Assembly (NCBI GenBank): GCA_964531675.1
Contig: CAZHFW010000040.1
Location: 1 to 35,410, forward strand
Origin: CAZHFW01 sp964531675
GTDB lineage: Bacteria; Planctomycetota; Phycisphaerae; Phycisphaerales; UBA1924
DNA: 35,410 nt
Reading direction: 5' to 3'
The notes beneath the pieces are model-generated. The model was not told the DNA's origin. It ran no database searches and saw only the letters and a program-made list of their open reading frames with translations. Within the stretch, counting starts at the first letter, position 1; the number at the start of each line of letters is the position of its first letter. Position numbers and translations under genes: made by a program. This document shows, in pieces, positions 15,569 through 23,095 of this stretch.

Positions 15569-17547
15569 AGTTCAGGGAACGACTGGCTGCGCTGGATCGA
15601 TTGCAGCGCTCGCGGATGTTCAAGATCATCGCGAGCGTGCTGGTGCTTTTGCTCTCGACCGCGGCGATGATCTCGTACGTCGTCGCGGTGCAGAAGGACC
15701 GCCAGAACGCGCCCCGCTTTGAGGTCTCCGAACTGACCGAGGCGGAGCAGGAAGCCCTGAAGATTCCCGAGGGCGCCAGCGACGAGCAGAAGGCCGAAAT
15801 CAAGGAGCGGCAGGCGCTGGTGAAGCAGCAGCGCTCCTCCCTGGAAGAGACGGCGCGCTCGATCAACATGATCCTGGACCGCCGGACCGACCCGACAAGC
15901 CTGGGCGTGGGCATCGCGGTGGGGACGGGGCTGGCGCTGGTCGTGATCTGGATCGGCCTGGGATTGACGTATCTGGGGCTGACGCTGGCGGTGGCGCTGG
16001 TCGCGGGGCCTCTGTGGGCCTGGCAAGGCGGGCGGGCGCTGGTGCCTCTGGTCGTGGGCGTGGGGGCGCTGACGCTGGCGTTCATGTCGCTCCTGAGGCT
16101 GGCGCAGGTGCTGCTGTCGGTTCCGGGCGCAGCAGCGGCGGTCGCCAAGAATGTGCTCACGGAGGCGGTGCGGCTCAAGGTCAGCCTGGTGTTCATCCTG
16201 ATGCTGATCTTCGCGCTGGCGGCGCTGCCTCTCTTGATGGATCCCGACTCGCCCCTGCGTTACCGCGTGCAGAGCTTCCTGCAATACGCGACCGGCGGGG
16301 CGTTCTGGCTCATCGCGCTGCTGGTCGTCCTCTTCAGCGTCGCGACGGTGGCCTTCGAGCAGCGTGACCGGGTGATCTGGCAGACGATGACCAAGCCCGT
16401 CACCGCGGCCCAGTACATCCTGGGCAAGTGGCTCGGCGTGGTCACGCTCGGCGCGATCCTGCTGACCGTCTGCGGGTCGGCGATTTTCCTCTTCTCCGAG
16501 TATCTCCGCTCCCGGCCCGCACTGGGCGAAGAGACCGCGTATGTCTCCCGGACCGGGGGGCTCACCGAGGATCGCCTGATCCTGGAGACGCAGGTCCTGA
16601 CGGCGCGCGTGGGATGCGAGATCGAGCCTCCCGAGCTCAACAACGAGCAGTTCCTGAAGAACGTTGAGGATCGCATCGAGACCGAAAAGCGGTCGAGCCC
16701 TTACTTCCAGGACACGCCGCAGGTGCGCGACAAGATCCGCAAGGACCTGTACGAGTCGGTGCTCCAGGAGTACCGGACGATCGATCCGGGCGCGGGGCGT
16801 CGCTACGTGTTCGATGGTCTGGGCGAGGCCAAGAGGCTGGGCTCGCCGATCACGTTCAAGTACAAGATCGAGTCGGGGAGCAACCGGCCCGACGTGACGT
16901 ACAAGGTCACGTTCGTGTTCTCGGGCGCGGACCCGATTGTGAAGGAGACGACCCTCTCCAACTCGCACCAGATCCAGCTCTCGCCCGCGATCGTCCGCGA
17001 CGACGGGAAGGTCGAGGTCGAGGTCTTCAACGGCGACATCCGCACCGGTCAGGTGAACGAGCGGACGATCCACATGCCCCCCAAGGACGGGCTCTTCCTG
17101 TCCTATCAGGCGGGGAGCTACCGCGCCAACTTCTTCCGCGTGATGCTGGTGCTGTGGGTGAAGCTGGCGTTCCTGGCGATGCTGGGCGTCGCGTCGGCGA
17201 CGTTCCTGTCGTTCCCGGTCGCGTGCATGGTCTCCCTGGCGACGTTCCTGGCGGCCGAGGGCGCGAGCTTCCTGGCCGAGGCGGTGGACAGCTACCGCGT
17301 CGCCGACGACAAGGGGAACGTGATCATCTGGCGGAAGATCGCCGAGCAGGTCGCCAAGTACGTCTCCGAGCTCTTCTCGGTGTACTCGGATCTGAGCCCG
17401 ACGACCAAGCTCGTGGACGGGATCCTGATGCGTTGGAGCGGCGTTGCGACGGGAACCGCGGTCATCGCGCTGGCGACCACGGTGCTCTTCGTCGCGGCGG
17501 TCCTGATCTTCAAGCGGCGCGAGCTTGCGACGTACTCGGGACACTGA
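15565..17547 (+). CDS. ABC-2-type transporter permease (larger subunit, large soluble insertion)
   Basis: 660 residues. An N-terminal extension has an anchor at 19-40, a charged coiled stretch (50-100), and two to three membrane segments (112-187). The ABC-2 core then starts at about 192 (AVAKNVLTEAVRLKVSLVFIL), with RDRVIWQTMTKPVTAAQYIL and GKWLGV at 267-292, equivalent to the KPV...LGKYLGV stretch of the smaller permease. A soluble domain of about 210 residues (312-520) sits between membrane segments, its second half predicted as a beta sandwich (PITFKYKIESGS, VTYKVTFVFSGADP). Further segments lie at 523-570 and 625-648. GTG start overlapping the ATPase stop. It is much longer than usual ABC-2 permeases, and the insertion probably faces outside. 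Confidence 0.88.
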   Translation: MKFRERLAALDRLQRSRMFKIIASVLVLLLSTAAMISYVVAVQKDRQNAPRFEVSELTEAEQEALKIPEGASDEQKAEIKERQALVKQQRSSLEETARSINMILDRRTDPTSLGVGIAVGTGLALVVIWIGLGLTYLGLTLAVALVAGPLWAWQGGRALVPLVVGVGALTLAFMSLLRLAQVLLSVPGAAAAVAKNVLTEAVRLKVSLVFILMLIFALAALPLLMDPDSPLRYRVQSFLQYATGGAFWLIALLVVLFSVATVAFEQRDRVIWQTMTKPVTAAQYILGKWLGVVTLGAILLTVCGSAIFLFSEYLRSRPALGEETAYVSRTGGLTEDRLILETQVLTARVGCEIEPPELNNEQFLKNVEDRIETEKRSSPYFQDTPQVRDKIRKDLYESVLQEYRTIDPGAGRRYVFDGLGEAKRLGSPITFKYKIESGSNRPDVTYKVTFVFSGADPIVKETTLSNSHQIQLSPAIVRDDGKVEVEVFNGDIRTGQVNERTIHMPPKDGLFLSYQAGSYRANFFRVMLVLWVKLAFLAMLGVASATFLSFPVACMVSLATFLAAEGASFLAEAVDSYRVADDKGNVIIWRKIAEQVAKYVSELFSVYSDLSPTTKLVDGILMRWSGVATGTAVIALATTVLFVAAVLIFKRRELATYSGH

Positions 17548-17591
17548 CGGAACTCTGAGGCCTTTGAGGCGGAAGGCCGAGCGGACCAAAC

Positions 17592-19547
17592 ATGCGACGC
17601 GACAGACGAATCCAAGCCCTTGCAGCGACGATCCTGGCGGGAAGCCTGACGGTGTCGGGCTTCATGGCCACCAGGCTCGCGGCGTCGGCGGGACGCAATC
17701 ACCTCGTGTACGCGGATACCGCCGAGCAGGGTGAGCCGCCCGAGGTCGCGCTGGGCATCGCGATGGGCGCGTTCCGCGGCGTGTTCGTGAACTTCCTGTG
17801 GATCCGCGCCAACAACCTCAAGGAAGCGGGACGCCACTACGAGGCGGTCGAGCTGGCCAAGGCGATCACCAGGCTCCAGCCCCGCTTCCCGCAGGTGTGG
17901 GTCTTCCATGCGTGGAACCTGGCGTACAACATCTCGGTGATGACGCAGACCGCGGCGGAGCGCTGGCAATGGGTCAAGGCCGGCGTGGCGCTCCTGCGCG
18001 ACGAGGCGATCCCCGCCAATCCGAACGATCTGCTCCTGCACAAGGAGCTGGCGTACATCTTCCTCCACAAGATCCAGGGGATCACCGACGACGCCAACCA
18101 GTACTACAAGCGGCAGATCGCCAAGGAATGGCAGATCATCCTCGGGCCTCCGCCGATGCCGGACCACAAGGACCGCTCGCGCGAGGTCGCGATCAAGAAG
18201 TACGCGGACTGGCTCCAGCCTCTGGTCGACGCCCCCGCGACGCTCGATGAAGTCATCGCAATCGAGCCGACGGTCAAGACGCTGATCGAACGCCTCGACG
18301 CCGACGTGGGCGATGGGCTGGGCTTTGACCTGCTCATGCGCTACGAGATGCACCACGCGCTGCAATCCTCGGGGCGTCGTGACGCGGTGCTCACGATGAT
18401 GGGGCCGAGGCACGCAGCGTTCTCCAAGCTCTACCTCGACAAGTCGTTCGAGAAGGCCTTCGCGGCCCTGCTTCCCTACATCCGGCGCAACCTCATCCGC
18501 GACGTCTACAAGATGGACCCGCGGATCATGATCCGGTACACGCAGAAGTACGGGCCGATCGACTGGAGGCATCCTTGCGCCCACGCGCTCTACTGGTCGG
18601 CGCTGGGCGTCGAGCGGGCCGAGTCGCGCTGGACCGAGCAGAACAAGCGCGACTTCGACTTCGTGAACGCCGACCGCATGACCTTCCAGGCGGTGCAGGA
18701 GCTCTGGCGTTCGGGCGATCTGTACTTCAGCTTCCTCGACTCGCTCGATGACGCGCGGTACACGTTCTACATGGCCACGCCCAACGTGCACTTCATCAAG
18801 ACCTACGACGACATCCTGGGCGAGGTCGTGAGCCGCAGCGCCTTCGACACCAAGGACAAGGCCTTCAGCTTCTACAACGCGGGCTACGAGAACTTCATGA
18901 AGGACGCGATCCGGTTCTACTACCGGCGCGGGCAGGTGAAGGAAGCGGTGGAGCTCAAGAGCAAGCTGGCCAACTGGGGCGGGCAGAACCTCAACGATCC
19001 CATGCGGGCCGAGCACTTTGCGCTCCCGATCGACGAGTTCGTCCAGTGGGATCTGGGCGATCGCGTGACCAGCCCGAACGTCGCCAACGCCGAGATCATG
19101 TCCTCGCTCATGGGCGCGTACATCACGGGCCTGCTCGCGGGCGACGACGAGCTCTTCCAGCGTCAGTTCAAGTACGCCAAGGACTTCCACAAGTACTACC
19201 TGGAGAAGCAGAACCGCCAGACCATCGCGGATCCCGCGACGGGCCGCATGGAGGTCTTCGACCGCAACTTCGACATGATCGCGGGCATCCTGCTCGGGCA
19301 GCTCGCGATGGAGCTGAATCTCGACCAGGCCGAGACGCTGTATTCCTCGGCGCCGGTGGAGCTCCGCAAGTTCGCCTACGACCTCCTGGCGAGCCGGTTC
19401 CAGAAGGAGCTCGACGCGGTCACCGTGAAGGGAGCTCGCAAGTTCGAGGAAGTCTTCCCCGAGCCCGAGGGCATGGCCCTGCACCGCCAGGCGATGGAAC
19501 GCTACATCAAGGAACGCTCCAAGCAGTCCTCGGTGACGAACAAGTAA
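17592..19547 (+). CDS. Large membrane-anchored or exported helical protein, unknown function
   Basis: 651 residues. An N-terminal hydrophobic segment (about 8-30, LAATILAGSLTVSGFMATRL) after basic residues is an anchor or signal peptide with no lipobox. The rest is hydrophilic and predicted almost all helical. A TPR-like beginning is visible around 60-110 (FLWIRANNLKEAGRHYEAVE, then LAKAITRLQPRFPQVWVFHA), so a helical-repeat solenoid is likely; I see no catalytic motif. It starts 44 bases after the larger permease in the same direction and is the last gene of the SPFH/ABC operon, facing purC across a 40-base convergent gap. The position suggests a partner of the exporter acting outside the membrane, but that is inference. 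Confidence 0.8.
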   Translation: MRRDRRIQALAATILAGSLTVSGFMATRLAASAGRNHLVYADTAEQGEPPEVALGIAMGAFRGVFVNFLWIRANNLKEAGRHYEAVELAKAITRLQPRFPQVWVFHAWNLAYNISVMTQTAAERWQWVKAGVALLRDEAIPANPNDLLLHKELAYIFLHKIQGITDDANQYYKRQIAKEWQIILGPPPMPDHKDRSREVAIKKYADWLQPLVDAPATLDEVIAIEPTVKTLIERLDADVGDGLGFDLLMRYEMHHALQSSGRRDAVLTMMGPRHAAFSKLYLDKSFEKAFAALLPYIRRNLIRDVYKMDPRIMIRYTQKYGPIDWRHPCAHALYWSALGVERAESRWTEQNKRDFDFVNADRMTFQAVQELWRSGDLYFSFLDSLDDARYTFYMATPNVHFIKTYDDILGEVVSRSAFDTKDKAFSFYNAGYENFMKDAIRFYYRRGQVKEAVELKSKLANWGGQNLNDPMRAEHFALPIDEFVQWDLGDRVTSPNVANAEIMSSLMGAYITGLLAGDDELFQRQFKYAKDFHKYYLEKQNRQTIADPATGRMEVFDRNFDMIAGILLGQLAMELNLDQAETLYSSAPVELRKFAYDLLASRFQKELDAVTVKGARKFEEVFPEPEGMALHRQAMERYIKERSKQSSVTNK

Positions 19548-19587
19548 GCGGCTCGCGAGGTTTCCCCGCGTGCCAGAGGCGTCGCGT

Positions 19588-20571
19588 TCAGGCCGTCAGG
19601 CGATCAACCGCCTCGGCGTACTTGTCGCGCGTGCGCGCCGCGATCTCGGGGGGAAGCTCAGGCCCCGGCGCCTGCTTGTTCCAGCGTCCCGACGACGTGA
19701 GCGTTTCCAGGTACTCGCGGAGGAACTGCTTGTCGAAGCTGCGCTGGGGCTTGCCCGGCGCGTAGGTGTCCGCGGGCCAGAAGCGCGAGCTGTCGGGAGT
19801 CAGGGCTTCGTCGATGAGGATCGGATCGCCCGGGATGGGCTGGCCCGACGCGTCGAGCTCGATGCCGAACTCGAACTTGGTGTCGGCGATGATGATGCCT
19901 CGGGCCGCCGCGTACTCCGACGCGGCCTGATAGATCGCCAGGGAGCGGTCGCGCAGGAACGCCATGGTCTTCTCCCCGACGCGCTGGGCGGCCTGGGCGA
20001 AGCTGATGTTCTCGTCGTGCGTGCCGACTTCTTCCTTGGTCGCGGGGGTGAAGATGGGCCTGGGGAGCTTCTGGCACTGGGTGAGGCCCTTGGGAAGCAC
20101 CTCGCCGCAGATCGAGCCCGTGCTCTGGTAGTCCTTCCAGCCCGAGCCCTCGATGTACCCACGCACGACGCACTCGATGGGAATGACCCGGCAGCGCTTG
20201 CCGATCATCACGCGGCCCTGCAGGTCCGCGCGGGTGGTCTTGCCTGTGAAAGCCGAGCCCGGGACCAGTGCGGGGTCGTCGGAGAGCAGGTGCGTCCGGC
20301 AGATGCCCCGGGATTCGATGAAGCGGAGCCAGTGCGTGCTGATGCGGGTCAGGAGCTTGCCCTTGCCCGGGATGGGGGTGGGCATGACCACGTCGAACGC
20401 GGAGATCCGGTCGGAGGCGACCAGCAGCACGCCCCCCGCGGGGAGTCCGGGCGACGCGGGCAGCTGGTAGACGTCGCGCACTTTCCCGCGCCGGAGGCCG
20501 GGAAGGGCCAGGTCAGTTTGGTAAACCGCCGGGCCGAAATCCGATAGAGAGGTTGATGGTCCCGAAGTCAT
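19588..20571 (-). CDS. purC: Phosphoribosylaminoimidazole-succinocarboxamide synthase (SAICAR synthetase)
   Basis: Joins aspartate to CAIR using ATP, a step of de novo purine synthesis in the cytoplasm. 327 residues, the longer form of the family. Diagnostic segments: RRGKVRDVYQL near the N-terminus (nucleotide-binding loop), LLVASDRISAFDVVMPTPIP, IPIECVVRGYIEGSGWKDYQ in the middle, and IIADTKFEFGIELD with DEALTPDSSRFWPADTY towards the end. The chosen ATG (20571) gives a short Ser-rich N-terminus before the conserved LPGLRRGK. It stands alone between the SPFH/ABC operon (convergent) and the GH10-like gene (divergent); no other purine gene is near. Confidence 0.97.
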   Translation of the reverse strand: MTSGPSTSLSDFGPAVYQTDLALPGLRRGKVRDVYQLPASPGLPAGGVLLVASDRISAFDVVMPTPIPGKGKLLTRISTHWLRFIESRGICRTHLLSDDPALVPGSAFTGKTTRADLQGRVMIGKRCRVIPIECVVRGYIEGSGWKDYQSTGSICGEVLPKGLTQCQKLPRPIFTPATKEEVGTHDENISFAQAAQRVGEKTMAFLRDRSLAIYQAASEYAAARGIIIADTKFEFGIELDASGQPIPGDPILIDEALTPDSSRFWPADTYAPGKPQRSFDKQFLREYLETLTSSGRWNKQAPGPELPPEIAARTRDKYAEAVDRLTA

Positions 20572-20710
20572 CGCCCCAGCGTAGTCCCTCGGCGGGCCCG
20601 GATTCAGCCGGGGGGCCCCTGGCGGGTGAGCAGCAGGGGGGTGCGGGGCGGTGGAAACCGGCCCCGGGTACCCCAGCCGGGGGAATCCCGGCCGGATCGG
20701 TCGCCCCGAC

Positions 20711-20738
20711 TTGCCTCCCGCCGGGGAACGCCGACAAT
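20711..20738 (+). promoter_or_regulatory. Possible promoter of the GH10-like gene
   Basis: TTGCCT (20711-20716) and GACAAT (20733-20738), 16-base spacing, about 70 bases before the start codon at 20811. Moderate consensus match only. Confidence 0.35.
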
Positions 20739-20810
20739 GCTCCTCCCGCCGGTCCGAATGCCGGTCGGCGGTTGGGTCGGGTGGCCGACCTCTGGAGGAC
20801 TTCGGCGGGC

Positions 20811-22538
20811 ATGTTCAGCTTTGTCGTTTTCGACCCCGCCGGCGCCCCGGCCCCGAGCATGGAGCTCCGGGGGGCGCATCTGTTCGGCCCGGAGGATCTG
20901 CCTCTCCAGGGCGAGATCACATTCAAAGACGGCGTGATCCGTTGCACCAAGGCGACGCCCGATGCGGCGGGCCTGGCGCTGCAATACGAGGTCCCCGCGT
21001 TGTCGGGATCGGGCTCGAGCCTGGTGACCTTGCGGACCAGTCTGCTGCCGAGCCGCGCGGAGCCTTACCTGCTCTCGCTCGAGCTGGCCAGGCTGCGCAT
21101 CATGCTCTTCCTCAACAAGCTCGAGGAGTGGGCGCTCTTTGACCTGCCCGCGGAGCATCCGGTCATTCACAAGTTCGAGGAGGCCCGTCTGCGGTTCACC
21201 GCGGCGCTGGTGGCCCAGAAGTCGACCGATGGCGGCCCTTCGATCGGCGGGTACAGCTTCAAGGCCGATCAGGAAGCCAGGCACGCGCTCTCCCTGGCGT
21301 TCGAGGCGGGCGAAGAACTGACGCTCCTCAACGCGGGCAAGCAGGTCGTGGAGCGGGCGACGGGAAAGGCCTACGCGGACGCGAGCCATCACTACACCGT
21401 CGCGACCAGCGAGAAGCCTCCCACGGGCGCGCCGATCCTGGTGCCCGGCGCGGGACACACGACGCTCCCCGGTTCGGCGCTGGTGGGTTGTGCGATCAAT
21501 CCGGGCGTCTTTGCCGAGCCTCTGCAGAAGGCGGTGATGAGCGGGTGCGACTTCGTCACCATGCCCATGCGCTGGATCGACATGGAGCCGAGCGAAGGTC
21601 AGTACGCCTTCGCGGGGACGGACCGGTGGATCGAGTGGGCGGTGCGGACCGCCAAGCTCCCGGTCTTTGCGGGGCCTCTGGTCGATTTCCGTCCCGCGTG
21701 CACGCCTGAGTGGATGTACATCTGGGAGAACGACTACGAGACGCTGCGCGAGCTGGTCGTCGAGCACATGCAGAATGTCGTCACGCGTTACCGCAGGACG
21801 GTGACGCGCTGGACGGTGTGCTCGGGCCTGCACGTCAACCAGCACTTCAAGCTGAGCTTCGAGCAGATCATGGACCTGACGCGCATCTGCGTCGCGGTGG
21901 TCCGCAAGCTCCATCCCGCGGGCAAGGTGCAGGTCGAGCTCTCCCAGCCTTTCGGGGAGTATCACGCGGGGAACCGCAAGACCCTGCCGCCGCTGCTCTA
22001 CGCCCAGGCGCTGAATCAGGCGGGGATCCCCATCGATTCCTACGGCCTGCGGTTGCAGTTCGGGCAGTTCGAGCCCGGACAGGCCTGCCGGGATCTCATG
22101 ACGATCTCGTCGCTGCTCGATCGCTTCGGTTCGTTCGAGAAGCCGATCTCCATCACCGCGTGCGGCGTGCCCAGCGCCAAGCCCGAACCCCGCGTGGTCA
22201 AGGACCGGCCCGAGTCTTCCCTCGACGAAGAATCGCCCACGCCCGCAGCTCCCGAGAATCCGGGCAAACTCAACCCGGGCCACTGGCTCGATGGCTACAC
22301 CGAGAACGCCCAGGCAGCCTGGCTCACACGCTTCTACGCGATCGCGATGGGGAAACCCTTCGTGCACAGCGTCTGCTGGCAGGACCTGCTCGACTATCCG
22401 CCCTCGATGGCGCCGGAAATGGCCCATGGCGGGCTGGTCTCGCCGCAAGGCGCGGTGAAGGCGGCAGGCAAGCGCCTGGCCGAAGTGCGTCAGGCGGTCC
22501 GCGAGGGTCGCAATCCGCTGACCTTGCTCGGGGCCTGA
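20811..22538 (+). CDS. GH10 (xylanase)-fold protein lacking the catalytic glutamates
   Basis: 575 residues, no signal peptide. Residues 1-200 are an N-terminal domain I cannot name. Residues 225-545 follow the glycoside hydrolase family 10 barrel strand by strand: CDFVTMPMRWIDMEPSEGQY (246-265), FRPACTPEWMY (293-303, equivalent to WHxQ-TPEWM), the helix EHMQNVVTRYRRTVTRW (318-334) and the late SVCWQDLLD (520-528). However, the acid/base position reads WTVCSGLH where active enzymes have WDVVNEA, and the nucleophile position reads ISITACGVP where they have ITELD. The NEMKW substrate motif is also altered to MPMRW. It is therefore probably not a normal xylanase. A frame extends 86 codons upstream, but ATG 20811 with GGAGGA 12 bases before it starts a plausible domain; the extension is Pro/Gly-rich and overlaps the purC start. 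Transcribed before comEA. Confidence 0.82.
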   Translation: MFSFVVFDPAGAPAPSMELRGAHLFGPEDLPLQGEITFKDGVIRCTKATPDAAGLALQYEVPALSGSGSSLVTLRTSLLPSRAEPYLLSLELARLRIMLFLNKLEEWALFDLPAEHPVIHKFEEARLRFTAALVAQKSTDGGPSIGGYSFKADQEARHALSLAFEAGEELTLLNAGKQVVERATGKAYADASHHYTVATSEKPPTGAPILVPGAGHTTLPGSALVGCAINPGVFAEPLQKAVMSGCDFVTMPMRWIDMEPSEGQYAFAGTDRWIEWAVRTAKLPVFAGPLVDFRPACTPEWMYIWENDYETLRELVVEHMQNVVTRYRRTVTRWTVCSGLHVNQHFKLSFEQIMDLTRICVAVVRKLHPAGKVQVELSQPFGEYHAGNRKTLPPLLYAQALNQAGIPIDSYGLRLQFGQFEPGQACRDLMTISSLLDRFGSFEKPISITACGVPSAKPEPRVVKDRPESSLDEESPTPAAPENPGKLNPGHWLDGYTENAQAAWLTRFYAIAMGKPFVHSVCWQDLLDYPPSMAPEMAHGGLVSPQGAVKAAGKRLAEVRQAVREGRNPLTLLGA

Positions 22539-22559
22539 GGCTCGCCGGGCTTTTCCCGC

Positions 22560-22588
22560 TTTCGCGTGGGCCTGATTTCTGATATGCA
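22560..22588 (+). promoter_or_regulatory. Candidate promoter giving a leaderless comEA transcript
   Basis: TTTCGC (22560-22565) and TATGCA (22583-22588) are spaced by 17 bases. The -10 ends six bases before the ATG, so transcription would start at or next to the start codon. No Shine-Dalgarno is present in front of this gene, which fits. Confidence 0.4.
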
Positions 22589-22594
22589 ATTTGG

Positions 22595-23020
22595 ATGAGC
22601 ACGACCGAAGACGCACGCGACGACGTGACGGTCGACTGGCCCACGCCCGCGACCCGGTTCGTGGCGGCGGTGGTACTTGGGGTGGCCTCGCTTGGCGGGC
22701 TTGGTCTGGCGCTGGCCCGCGTGGGGACGCCCGCAGCGGCGCAAGGCTCGTCGTCCACGCTGGTCGCGCGGGATGAGGCGGGAGCCGGAAGGAATCCGCC
22801 CGAGGCGACGGGGCTGGATCTCAACGCTGCGAGCAAGGCCGAGCTCGAGATGCTCCCGGGCGTGGGGCCGGCGCTGGCGGATCGCATCATCGCCGAGCGG
22901 GACGCCAACGGTCCATTCAAGTCGATCGACGACCTCGACCGCGTGAAGGGCATCGGGCCCAAGACGCTCGAGCGTCTGCGGGGCATGCTCCGGGTCGCGC
23001 CGCCAGCGGGCGTACGATGA
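22595..23020 (+). CDS. comEA: ComEA-like helix-hairpin-helix protein
   Basis: 141 residues. An N-terminal membrane anchor at about 22-43 (FVAAVVLGVASLGGLGLALA), a Ser/Ala-rich linker (45-72), then a DNA-binding helix-hairpin-helix pair: LDLNAASKAELEMLPGVGPA, ADRIIAERDANGPFKSIDDL and VKGIGPKTLERLRGML. ComEA proteins bind incoming DNA on the outside of the membrane during natural transformation. The anchor makes an exported DNA-binding domain likely. No other competence gene (comEC, comF, pil) is near, and anchored HhH proteins of this type are widespread, so a role in competence is not proven. It lies 56 bases after the GH10-like gene and 75 before mfd. Confidence 0.85.
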   Translation: MSTTEDARDDVTVDWPTPATRFVAAVVLGVASLGGLGLALARVGTPAAAQGSSSTLVARDEAGAGRNPPEATGLDLNAASKAELEMLPGVGPALADRIIAERDANGPFKSIDDLDRVKGIGPKTLERLRGMLRVAPPAGVR

Positions 23021-23045
23021 ACCCGAACCTGAGGCGTTGACCGGA

Positions 23046-23076
23046 CGGAAAAGGCCGAGCGGCGGCCTGATTTCCG
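23046..23076 (+). terminator. Hairpin between comEA and mfd
   Basis: CGGAAA-AGGCC pairs with GGCCT-(GA)-TTTCCG: an 11-bp stem with a two-base bulge and a 7-base loop, 25 bases past the comEA stop. There is no T-run, so it could be a weak terminator, an attenuator or an mRNA stability element. Confidence 0.4.
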
Positions 23077-23095
23077 GGCCGGAGCGCGCGCATTT

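Noticed and set aside
20553..20810. 86-residue N-terminal extension of the GH10-like protein
   Set aside because: Pro/Gly-rich, overlaps the purC start codon region, and has no supported start; GGAGGA precedes ATG 20811.
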